A stretch of 64,000 nt of DNA, taken from assembly GCA_950097015.1 (NCBI GenBank), contig CATNEN010000025.1, positions 8,985,001 through 9,049,000 of the forward strand, read 5' to 3'. Made by a program: the position numbers and the translations under genes. Shown here one piece after another: positions 42,683 through 53,276 of this stretch. This DNA comes from Macrostomum hystrix. Taxonomy: Eukaryota > Platyhelminthes > Macrostomidae. How positions within the stretch are numbered: the first letter of the stretch is position 1; every line of letters starts with the position of its first letter. Below the pieces are notes generated by a model that saw nothing but the letters and a program-made list of their open reading frames with translations, was not told the DNA's origin and ran no database searches.

Positions 42683-43620
42683 TGACTGAGAGCCATAAAG
42701 AGGCTGATAAAAATAGTATTAGTGGAAGTCAAGGCAGGAGAGAGTAGAACAGAGAGCTGAGAGAGTAGACTGCAGAGAAGACAACAGGGAGAGAGAGTAG
42801 ACTGGAGAGTAGACAACAGGGAGAGAGTAGACTGCAGAGTAGACAACAGGGAGAGAGTAGACTGCAGAGTAGACAACAGGAAGAGAGTAGACTGCAGAGT
42901 AGACAACAGGGAGAGAGTAGACTGCAGAGTAGACAACAGGGAGAGAGTAGACTGCAGAGTAGACAACAGGGAGAGAGTAGACTGCAGAGTAGACAACAGG
43001 GAGAGAGTAGACTGCAGAGTAGACAACAGGGAGAGAGTAGACTGCAGAGTAGACAACAGGAAGAGAGTAGACTGCAGAGTAGACAACAGGGAGAGAGTAG
43101 ACTGCAGAGTAGACAACAGGGAGAGAGTAGACTGCAGAGTAGACAACAGGGAGAGAGTAGACTGCAGAGTAGACAACAGGGAGAGAGTAGACTGCAGAGT
43201 AGACAACAGGGAGAGAGTAGACTGCAGAGTAGACAACAGGAAGAGAGTAGACTGCAGAGTAGACAACAGGGAGAGAGTAGACTGCAGAGTAGACAACAGG
43301 GAGAGAGTAGACTGCAGAGTAGACAACAGGAAGAGAGTAGACTGCAGAGTAGACAACAGGGAGAGAGTAGACTGCAGAGTAGACAACAGGGAGAGAGTAG
43401 ACTGCAGAGTAGACAACAGGGAGAGAGAGTAGACTGGAGAGTAGACAAAAGGGAGAGAGAGTAGACTGCAGAGTAGACAACAGGAAGAGAGTAGACTGCA
43501 GAGTAGACAACAGGGAGAGAGAGTAGACTGCAGAGTAAACAAAAGGGAGAGAGAGTAGACTGCAGAGTAGACAACAGGGAGAGAGAGTAGACTGTAAATT
43601 TGACAATCGAGAGAATGTAG
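42683..43620. repeat. 30-bp minisatellite with conserved left flank (copy 2 of a duplicated locus)
   Basis: Core gcagagtagacaacagggag plus agagtagact, about 28 copies. The left flank gactgagagccataaagagg plus ctgataaaa parallels 38491-38520. Confidence 0.95.
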
Positions 43621-43624
43621 GTTG

Positions 43625-43945
43625 CAGAGTAGTAATAATAATTTTATTTTTCGATTAAAACTGCCCCAATTGGGCCAGATGTGCTGCCGACAGCACAGCC
43701 GCAGCTATTGCGCGACGCATCTGAAGGCTGCGTGCGACTTTTCAGTCCATGGACTGGGGAGGGGGGCACACACCCACCCTCAATTATCCCAGCTGATGCT
43801 GCTACCCGTTTTTACAGCTGGGTGAACTGAAGCAATGCAGAGTTAAGTGTCTTGCTAAAGGACACAAATTATTCCAGTTGAGTCGGGAATCGAACCACCG
43901 ACCTACAAGTCGCGAGTCCGACGCTCTAACCACAAGCCTAAAGCT
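43625..43945 (-). mobile_element. SINE B, near full length
   Basis: Same body as 25993-26290, ending (plus strand) gtcgggaatcgaaccaccga and gtccgacgctctaaccaca, the reversed tRNA-like head. Confidence 0.82.
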
Positions 43946-43959
43946 TCCTTTTCAGAGTA

Positions 43960-45040
43960 GACAACATATATGGACTGCGAGAGACTGAGTAGGCTGTCAT
44001 TAAGGTGGCGGATTCGAACCAACGACCCTTTCGGACGAGTTGCCGTTTCGTCACTTAGTCCCGAATTATTTCTACAAACTTAACTGTCTAAATTTTCCCC
44101 TCGCAATGGAAGGTGATCCGCTAGAGCTGTCAGTCTTCCTAACCATTTTCTAGCTTCTTCTTTTCGTATATTTTAATGAGTTAAGCTTCCGTCAGTCGCA
44201 ACTGTTTGAATTTTAAAACTGACTAACCTAGTTTTAGTCTTAGAAATACACAAACCCAATTATCCCGTATTTCTGTTGATACCAGTCTGCTCTTATATCT
44301 TATATCTTATCTTATATTGCAGCTTGCCAAAGTCCTTGGCAACAACTATCTTCCCTCCCGCAATATCCGGCTGGCCGGCTGCCAAAGCTTGTGCACTTGT
44401 AAACTATCGTTTCAATAGCGAAATCTGTGCTTTATTGATTGGTTCGAATACCTGCCCCCTAAGGGTCAATGGCAAAGAGAAATCATGCCTCGAAAAAAAG
44501 ATTGGACTCGTGAGAAACTGCGGCTTGCCCATTGTGTGCCGCTAGCGTTGCTAACCCCAGTTCTTCTAACCAACCAATTAGATTGCAGCCAGGTCGTAAA
44601 GTGTTCTTTTAAAGAAGTTGCTTGAAATCTGGCCAGGCATTAAGCGAAGGCACACAGAAAAGCTAGTTGCCTGCGAGTGTGTGTGCTTCCTACAGCTGCC
44701 ATAGTTTAAGACAGTTAAAAAAACAAATACAATACTGTATCTGTCTACTGTTGCGCAACTCAGCAACAGTAACCGCTGAGCCACCGAAGCAGCCGCAGCC
44801 GCCGCCGCCGCCGCCGCCGCAGCCGTTAGTCAATGCTGGCCAAGCATCTCTCCAAATGTTTGGCAGTAACAGGCGGCAGTCAAGGCTAGAGCTGCTCGGC
44901 TTGCATAGTCTGGCGAGGTGAGTGGAGTTTGAAGCAAAAACATTCCTAGATTAGTAATACGGTAAGGATATATGCAAGCAGAGAACAAAACTAGCTAAAT
45001 AAAATTTTTTTGTTCTAACGGGTTGTTAAGTTTTCCTAGG
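43960..45040. other. Intergenic, no gene recognised
   Basis: A box-B-like ggattcgaaccaacgacc at about 44010 could be another tRNA-like relic. A (ccg)n run lies near 44795-44820. No convincing exon. Confidence 0.4.
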
Positions 45041-45054
45041 CAGTGAAGCTACAT

Positions 45055-45480
45055 CAGACACTCGATATCAAAATCTGACATCTGAAATCGACATTCGACA
45101 TTTGAAACCGATTTTTGACTTCTGAAATGGGCACCCGACATATGTAGTTTACATCCGACATCTGAAATCGACACCCGACATCTGAAATCGACATCCGACA
45201 TATGAAATCGCCACCCGACATCTGAAATCGACACCCGACATCTGAAATCGACACCCGACATCTGAAATCGACACCCGACATCTGAAATCGACACCCGACA
45301 TCTGAAATCGACACCCGACATCTGAAATCGACACCCGACATCTGAAATCGACACCCGACATCTGAAATCGACACCCGACATCTGAAATCGACATCCGACA
45401 TATGAAATCGCCACCCGACATCTGAAATCGACACCCGACATCTGAAATCGACACCCAACATCTGAAATCGACACCCGAAA
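45055..45480. repeat. 20-bp minisatellite, about 21 copies
   Basis: Unit gacatctgaaatcgacaccc, with atccgacatatg and gccacc variants. Confidence 0.96.
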
Positions 45481-45717
45481 TCCCACTTTATTGAAGTGGG
45501 CCTACAGTCGCATATTGCTCTTTGTTTGCATACCCCAGCTTGGCCATACTTACTTACCTAATCGTCGGCTTTCGATGGATTCGGGCTAATGATTGAACAC
45601 TTAGTGCTGTGATGTTGCGAGGGGTGGCTACATTTGCCAAGCTGTTTAAGGTCTAGAAGTAGTCTGCAAACAGGTTTGACAGGTTTGTTTGCAATCCCAT
45701 TTCTCCCATATCTGTAG

Positions 45718-48700
45718 GCAGCCGAAGCTGATTATTCTGGCACTGTGGACTCTACTGCTGCTTCAGCTGCAACTGATACTGGTGAGTCTGCAGTCATCCA
45801 CTTCCACTGGCTTAAACAGTGCGTGGGCGTCCACGCGTAATTTATTTTGTGGGATTTCGATTTCATCTGTCCGCCTACGCAGCGGTGTCCTTGTCAAAGT
45901 TTTAGTTGAAAAGTTTCTGCTGAAAGAATGGCCCCGGAATATTGACAGTTGCTGGGGTTAGGGGACGAGAGAGAGGGATGAGTGACGGACCGCTGCAATG
46001 CACTCTATTTGGTCAGCGATGCACTTTTAAGGGGCTGGGCAGCGTGACTCATCCATCGGTGAAGTGGAAAACATCCCAGCTTGGATCAGTGACGAAGATT
46101 CTCTGGCGAGGCGCGCACCTTTAATTGGTGGGCTTTGCGGTGCAGGCTTGATTTCAAACAGCTGGCGGTTCGGCCTTTGATCTTTGAAGTTTTCCGCCGA
46201 TAAAGCCGAATGTGATTTATTATTTTGGGAAATTTCAGCACCACTAAGTCTGCTACCCAGAATTAGCAGAATTTATAAATAAATTACATATAACACTATT
46301 ATTTGGGCGCGAAGCCTTAGGATGGGGAGTTACTGCCAGGTGTTAAGCTGTTATCAATTGGTGCAGTTTGAGTGCTAAATGCTTCCAGGTGTGATACTGT
46401 TATCAATTGGTGCAGTTTGAGTGCTAAATGCTTCCAGGTGTGATACTGTTATCAATTGGTGCAGTTTGAGTGCTAAATGCTTCCAGGTGTGATACTGTTA
46501 TCAATTGATGCAGTTTGAGTGCTAAATGCTTCCAGGTGTGATACTGTTATCAATTGATGCAGTTGAGTGCTAAATGCTTCCAGGTGTGATACTGTTATCA
46601 ATTGGTGCAGTTTGAGTGCTAAATGCTTCCAGGTGTGATACTGTTATCAATTGGTGCAGTTGAGTGCTAAATGCTTCCAGGTGTGATACTGTTATCAATT
46701 GATGCAGTTTGAGTGCTAATTGCTTCCAGGTGTGATACTGTTATCAATTGATGCAGTTTGAGTGCTAATTGCTTCCAGGTGTGATACTGTTATCAATTGA
46801 TGCAGTTTGAGTGCTAATTGCTTCCAGGTGTGATACTGTTATCAATTGATGCAGTTTGAGTGCTAATTGCTTCCAGGTGTGATACTGTTATCAATTGATG
46901 CAGTTTGAGTGCTAAATGCTTCCAGGTGTGATACTGTTATCAATTGATGCAGTTGAGTGCTAAATGCTTCCAGGTGTGATACTGTTATCAATTGATGCAG
47001 TTTGAGTGCTAATTGCTTCCAGGTGTGATACTGTTATCAATTGGTGCAGTTTGAGTGCTAATTGCTTCCAGGTGTGATACTGTTATCAATTGGTGCAGTT
47101 TGAGTGCTAAATGCTTCCAGGTGTGATACTGTTATCAATTGGTGCAGTTTGAGTGCTAATTGCTTCCAGGTGTGATACTGTTATCAATTGGTGCAGTTGA
47201 GTGCTAAATGCTTCCAGGTGTGATACTGTTATCAATTGGTGCAGTTGAGTGCTAAATGCTTCCAGGTGTGATACTGTTATCAATTGGTGCAGTTTGAGTG
47301 CTAAATGCTTCCAGGTGTGATACTGTTATCAATTGGTGCAGTTTGAGTGCTAAATGCTTCCAGGTGTGATACTGTTATCAATTGGTGCAGTTTGAGTTCT
47401 AATTGCTTCCAGGTGTGATACTGTTATCAATTGGTGCAGTTGAGTGCTAAATGCTTCCAGGTGTGATACTGTTATCAATTGGTGCAGTTGAGTGCTAAAT
47501 GCTTCCAGGTGTGATACTGTTATCAATTGGTGCAGTTTGAGTGCTAAATGCTTCCAGGTGTGATACTGTTATCAATTGGTGCAGTTGAGTGCTAAATGCT
47601 TCCAGGTGTGATACTGTTATCAATTGGTGCAGTTTGAGTGCTAATTGCTTCCAGGTGTGATACTGTTATCAATTGATGCAGTTTGAGTGCTAATTGCTTC
47701 CAGGTGTGATACTGTTATCAATTGATGCAGTTTGAGTGCTAATTGCTTCCAGGTGTGATACTGTTATCAATTGATGCAGTTTGAGTGCTAATTGATTCCA
47801 GGTGTGATACTGTTATCGATTGAAGCGGTTTGAGTGCTAATTACTGCCAGGTGTGTGATTGTTGTTGAAGTACAAGCCATTATAAAATAGAGATAATTTC
47901 GACGCCCGTGTCTGACACGTACACCTGTACTTGACGATTCGAACGAGCCTAATTTACCTGTTCTACTGCTTCCAGCGAGTCTCAGCGGCCAGCAACCGTG
48001 TCTTGGATAGCGGACCAATCAGCGACTTCCTGGCTGGCGAAGTTGGCGCCAGCCCGAAGCAGCGGGTCATTCGCCTGCGCTCCATGTGCGCCGATGGCTT
48101 CTTGGCGCCGGCGAGCAGTCAGACACCGCACCAAAGATTTGGGGCCGTCACAGCCTCACGCGGATTGGATTACTCAGCAGGGGCAAACGAGACAATATTG
48201 GCCGTTATGAATGGTTTGCTTCAGTTATTGCAGATCCCTGGTCACAGGATTTCAGATCCCACGATTTCAGATCCCATTATTTCAGATCCCATGATTTCAG
48301 ATCCCATTATTTCAGATCCCATGATTTCAGATCCCATGATTTCAGCTCCCATGATTTCAGATCCCATGATTTCAGCTCCCATGATTTCAGATCCCATTAT
48401 TTCAGATCCCAGGATTTCAGATCCCATGATTTCAGCTCCCATGATTTCAGATCCCATTATTTCAGATCCCAGGATTTCAGATCCCATGATTTCAGCTCCC
48501 ATGATTTCAGATCCCATTATTTCAGATCCCAGGATTTCAGATCCCATGATTTCAGATCCCATGATTTCAGATCCCATGATTTCAGATCCCATGATTTCAG
48601 ATCCCATGATTTCAGATCCAATGATTTCAGATCCCAGGATTTCAGATCCCATGATTTCAGATCCCATGAATTCAGATCCCATGATTTCAGATCCCATGAT

Positions 48701-49643
48701 TTCAGATCCCATATAGCAATGATTATAATTCTCAATCGCAGAAATCTGGGAGGTGACGGACCACACTCGTCAGTTCGCAAGCCATCTGTCAAGAAAACTT
48801 CGATTGTCGCCCGCTGGACGGTCGGGTGGCATTCTTGTGGTCAGCTTCAGGGTCAAGAGTCAGAACATCGCTGGCAGCTATCTGTGCTTGAGTCGATCGG
48901 GTGAACTGTCTGTCCGGGTGAGTCAATTCAATTACTCTCTGAGTTGGGGAATTAACTCTTGAGGCACTGACCTCCTGGGAGATTGTGCAGCACTTGACCT
49001 CCTCGCAGAGTGCAAACCTTTATTTTAATATTAATGAAACAAGGCTTTTGCAATCATGATCGCATGCTCTGCCTTTGACACCGACAATCAGGCGCGTCGC
49101 ATTGAAAGTGGGGCGCGTGGCGTCACGGAGCGGGTCTGGCGCCGAGCCTGTCTGTTCTCGTTGGCGCCTACTCCGTCAGCCAGTCGAAGCTGCCTGAACC
49201 CAGACCGAAGGCCTAAATCAAATAGCGGCCTGTACCGACTTCGCTCGCTAGGCAGACCGTCAGTGCAACCTCGAATGCCGAATTGTCGATCTAGACGTCG
49301 ACAAAGAAGTCGAAAATCCAGGCGACGCAAGATGGTCAGACATCGGCGCCCGCGGCAGATGCGGCGGCAGCAGCGCCGACTAGGCCGAAGCGGCTGCGAA
49401 GATGCGGATCTGGTCCGGCTTTGCGACGCCGAGCAGCAGGTCGTGTACATCAGCGCGTGCAGACCATCTGGCTACATCGGCAGCCCCTATCTGCGGCGAT
49501 GCCATCAGCTGTGGCGAGTTGTCAGCCCGGAGCCTTCCACATTTGCCGCCTGCAGCCTGAATGACGAGCTGATGAAGTTCAACGATCGAATAGCCGACCG
49601 ACTGACTGACGGATTCTTCGGCAATGGCACAGCGGGCGTTTAA
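45718..49643 (+). CDS. Secreted protein, possibly FGF-like, 4 exons seen (first coding exon not found)
   Basis: Exons 45718-45781, 47976-48213, 48742-48917 and 49092-49643 join in phases 0, 1 and 0, with donors gtgagt, gtttgc (weak) and gtgagt. They give about 342 residues; the start codon must lie in an upstream exon. The first exon is a signal-peptide core (QPKLIILALWTLLLLQLQLI), then RVSAASN with an AxA-type cleavage site. The stretch VSFRVKSQNIAGSYLCLSRS plus GELSVR resembles the FGF8/17/18 [20 protein letters not shown] strand pair, and WRRACLFSL could be the following CVFTE position. The last exon has a very basic Arg-rich segment, as secreted heparin-binding factors often do. The usual WY motif is absent, so FGF membership is tentative. 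AATAAA at 50285. Confidence 0.42.
46335..47850. repeat. 49-bp minisatellite with splice-acceptor-like core, in the FGF-like gene intron
   Basis: Core gtgtgatactgttatcaatt, then ggtgcagtttgagtgc, then taaatgcttccag. Copies with one t fewer give 48 bp. About 31 copies. Each unit holds gcttccag, like the real acceptor of exon 47976 (actgcttccag). Confidence 0.96.
48240..48716. repeat. 15-bp minisatellite atttcagatcccatg
   Basis: About 31 copies in the intron before exon 48742. The same 15-bp unit, in the same sense relative to transcription, fills an intron of receptor B (53870-54222). Confidence 0.97.
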
Positions 49644-49689
49644 GTGCAACACCTGACTGTCTGACTGCTGTTTTATCTCGGTGTGTCCT

Positions 49690-50095
49690 TAATGACTGTG
49701 AGAATCTCCTACTTGACTGTGAGAATCTCCTACTTGACTGTGAGAATCTCCTACCTGACTGTGAGAATCTCCTACCTGACTGTGAGAATCTCCCACCTGA
49801 CTGTGAAAATCTCCCACCTGACTGTGAGAATCTCCTACCTGACTGTAAGAATCTCCCACCTGACTGTAAGAATCTCCTACCTGACTGTAAGAATCTCCCA
49901 TCTGACTGTGAGAATCTCCCACCTGACTGTGAGAATCTCCCACCTGACTGTAAGAATTTCCTACCTGACTGTGTGAATCTCCCACCTGACTGTAAGAATC
50001 TCCCACCTGACTGTGAGAATCTCCCACCTGACTGTGAGAATCTCCCACCTGACTGTAAGAATCTCCCACCTGACTGTGAGAATCTCCTACCTCAC
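49690..50095. repeat. 21-bp minisatellite 3' of the FGF-like gene
   Basis: Unit gagaatctcccacctgactg plus t, with cctac and gtaagaat variants, about 19 copies. Confidence 0.96.
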
Positions 50096-50660
50096 TTGTT
50101 CGAGACTAAAATACCTCTCTCATTAATACTAAAAACGCGGCTAACACATTTATTTTTCTTTTTTATTTGAATGTACCTCAAATTGAAATCCTCTTTCAAC
50201 GTCATTTCGACATTTCAATCGATATTGACAGCAATCCGACTTCACAATCATCTGTGAAAAGTGCCCGGTATTTTTCATGTTCGCAATAAAACATGACAAT
50301 ACTGTAATAGTAACTGCCGCTTTCTCTAGAATACTGACATAGAAAGTCAGTTCGGTAGTGTGCTTTTATTTTTAGCCCGCTAGCTTTTTGTACACAGTCA
50401 GTTTATTGTAAATATACTTATTTATTTAAAGTTACATTTTACATGCTCGTATTTAGCCCTACTAAAAATCTAGACAATGTTTATAGTGCAGCTTGATAAT
50501 GATGTATCGCTATAGAAGCTACACTAGTGGACCGATAAGCATCAAATATACTGTACTTTTATCCAGGTACAAAAAAGCCCAGAAAAAATTAACAGCAATG
50601 CCGGTGTTTTACTGAACCTGCTTCATTTAATAAGCGAAATAAACTCCCTAGCTATTATTG
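50096..50660. other. Intergenic, AT-rich
   Basis: AATAAA at 50285-50290 could end the FGF-like transcript. No gene recognised. Confidence 0.5.
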
Positions 50661-50667
50661 AAGCCTG

Positions 50668-52345
50668 TGCCTCTCTCCCTCTCCCCTTCTGTACATCTCC
50701 CTCTCTGCCTCTCTCCCTCTCTGCCTCTCTACCTCTCCCCTTCTGTACATCTCCCTCTCTGCCTCTTACCCTCTCCCCTTCTCTACATCTCCCTCTCTGC
50801 CTCTCTCCCTCTCCCCTTCTCTACATCTCCCTCTCTGCCTCTTACCCTCTCCCCTTCTCTACATCTCCCTCTCTGCCTCTCTCCCTCTCCCCTTCTCTAC
50901 ATCTCCCTCTCTGCCTCTTACCCTCTCCCCTTCTCTACATCTCCCTCTCTGCCTCTCTCCCTCTCCCCTTCTGTACATCTCCCTCTCTGCCTCTTACCCT
51001 CTCCCCTTCTCTACATCTCCCTCTCTGCCTCTCTCCCTCTCCCCTTCTCTACATCTCCCTCTCTGCCTCTTACCCTCTCCCCTTCTCTACATCTCCCTCT
51101 CTGCCTCTCTCCCTCTCCCCTTCTGTACATCTCCCTCTCTACCTCTCTCCCTCTCCCCTTCTGTACATCTCCCTCTCTGCCTCTCTCCCTCTCCCCTTCT
51201 GTACATCTCCCTCTCTGCCTCTCTCCCTCTCCCCTTCTGTACATCTCCCTCTCTACCTCTCTCCCTCTCCCCTTCTGTACATCTCCCTCTCTGCCTCTCT
51301 CCCTCTCCCCTTCTGTACATCTCCCTCTCTACCTCTCTCCCTCTGCCCTTCTCTACATCTCCCTCTCTGCCTCTTACCCTCTCCCCTTCTGTACATCTCC
51401 CTCTCTACCTCTCTCCCTCTCCCCTTCTGTACATCTCCCTCTCTACCTCTCTCCCTCTCCCCTTCTCTACATCTCCCTCTCTGCCTCTCTCCCTCTCCCC
51501 TTCTGTACATCTCCCTCTCTACCTCTCTCCCTCTCCCCTTCTCTACATCTCCCTCTCTGCCTCTCTCCCTCTCCCCTTCTGTACATCTCCCTCTCTACTT
51601 CTCTCCCTCTCCCCTTCTCTACATCTCCCTCTCTGCCTCTCTCCCCCTCCCCTTCACTACATCTCCCTCTCTACCTCTCTCCCTCTCCCCTTCTCTACAT
51701 CTCCCTCTCTGCCTCTCTCCCCCTCCCCTTCACTACATCTCCCTCTCTACCTCTCTCCCTCTCCCCTTCTCTACATCTCCCTCTCTGCCTATCTCCCTCT
51801 CCCCTTCTGTACATCTCCCTCTCTGCCTCTCTCCCTCTCCCCTTCTGTACATCTCCCTCTCTACCTCTCTCCTTCTCCCCTTCTGTACATCTCCCTCTCT
51901 ACCTCTCTCCCTCTCCCCTTCTCTACATCTCCCTCTCTGCCTCTCTCCCTCTCTGCCTCTCTCCCTCTCTGCCTCTCTCCCTCTCTGCCTCTCTCCCTCT
52001 CTGCCTCTCTCCCTCTCTGCCTCTCTCCCTCTCTGCCTCTCTCCCTCTCTGCCTCTCTCCCTCTCTGCCTCTCTCCCTCTCTGCCTCTCTCCCTCTCTGC
52101 CTCTCTCCCTCTCTGCCTCTCTCCCTCTCTGCCTCTCTCCCTCTCTGCCTCTCTCCCTCTCTGCCTCTCTCCCTCTCTGCCTATCTCCCTCTCTGCCTCT
52201 CTCCCTCTCTGCCTCTCTCCCTCCCCCCGTCTCTACATCTCCCTCTGCCTCTCTCCCTCTCCCCGTCTCTACATCTCCCTCTCTACCTCTCTCCCTTTCT
52301 GCCTCTATCCCTCTCTGCCTCTCTCCCTCTCCCCTTCTCTACATC
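50668..52345. repeat. CT-rich compound minisatellite
   Basis: The first part has tctgtacatctccctctctg and cctctctccctctccccttc blocks. From about 51930 to 52210 it is a near-pure 16-bp cctctctccctctctg array. A 656-residue frame through it is a repeat artefact. Confidence 0.96.
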
Positions 52346-52667
52346 TCCCTCTCTCCCCTGCTCTCACTCTCACTCTTCTACCACTCAGCCTGTGCACTCA
52401 AACCCACAATTGCTCCTTCAATTCTCACTCATTCAATTCTTGACCTGCCCTCTCTTCCCCTCCCTCTCTCCGTCTCCCTTGTCCCTCTTGTCTATTCTCC
52501 ATTATCTTCATTTTCTTACTGTCTCAAGCAGTTCATCTCAAAGTATGCAAGCAAATAAGCCTGTTGCAATAAGGAAAAGTATTGTTTTCAAATCTTTGCC
52601 TTCCAAATTGTTTGTGTCGCGCACATGATTCAGCTGTTTCCATAATCCAAGAGTTTTCTGCGGCAGC
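52346..52667. other. Region downstream of receptor B, no feature
   Basis: Pyrimidine-rich then unique sequence. No minus-strand AATAAA was seen close to the stop codon of receptor B. Confidence 0.5.
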
Positions 52668-53276
52668 CTATGACAAGCAGCATAGACGCTTTGGTTCTTG
52701 TTTGATCTCTTCTTTTTCCGTGGCGTCAGTGTTGATATCTACATCGGCGTCTATGGCAACCGCTTCGGTTGCTAGGGGATGTTTAGCGGCCGTGCCATCA
52801 GTTGTCATTGGCAACGCACTGCCTGATGGTTCGCCTTCCAGAAGCAACTGCGCCGGATTGCCATTGTCACTTTCGCTGCTGTTTGGCTTTGTTGCTATGG
52901 CCGGCGAGTCGGTTGCTATGGCCGGCGAGTCGGTTGCTATGGCCGGCGAGTCGGTTGCTATGGCCGGCGAGTCGGTTGCTATGGCCGGCGAGTCGGTTGC
53001 TATGTCGGGCGAACCGGTTGCTAGGGCTGCAGACTCGGTTACCAGAGCCTTATACTCGTTAGCCTTTGCCTGTGCGTCCGTTGCTGGGGGCGCAGGTTCC
53101 GTTGCTATGGCTAGGTCAGCCAGCTCCAACTGAGCCTCAGTATCCAGGGGCAACGCGTCCCACCCGGAGCCGGTGACGCAGGCACAGGGTCGTGGCGCGG
53201 GCGAGATGGGCCGACTGTTGACCCGGAGCTGAGCGGCCAGCCGAAGGTGCTCCATCAGTAAGTCCGAAAAAGAACG
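52668..53276 (-). CDS. Receptor B last exon: long tail with DSPAIAT repeats
   Basis: 202 residues. It starts [20 protein letters not shown], homologous to receptor A exon 16. It then has an Ala/Thr/Pro/Asp-rich segment with about five tandem copies of the heptad DSPAIAT, coded by a 21-bp repeat (52900-53005 on the plus strand: ggttgctatggccggcgagt plus c). Degenerate copies ([18 protein letters not shown]) flank it. It ends RLCCLS. The tail is cytoplasmic, where kainate receptors bind scaffolds; no known PDZ ligand is evident. Confidence 0.78.
   Translation of the reverse strand, partial: RSFSDLLMEHLRLAAQLRVNSRPISPAPRPCACVTGSGWDALPLDTEAQLELADLAIATEPAPPATDAQAKANEYKALVTESAALATGSPDIATDSPAIATDSPAIATDSPAIATDSPAIATDSPAIATKPNSSESDNGNPAQLLLEGEPSGSALPMTTDGTAAKHPLATEAVAIDADVDINTDATEKEEIKQEPKRLCCLS

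Noticed and set aside
50658-52628. 656-residue plus-strand open frame
   Set aside because: It runs entirely through a CT-rich tandem array; its Ser/Leu/Pro repeats are an artefact of the repeat, with no unique domain.
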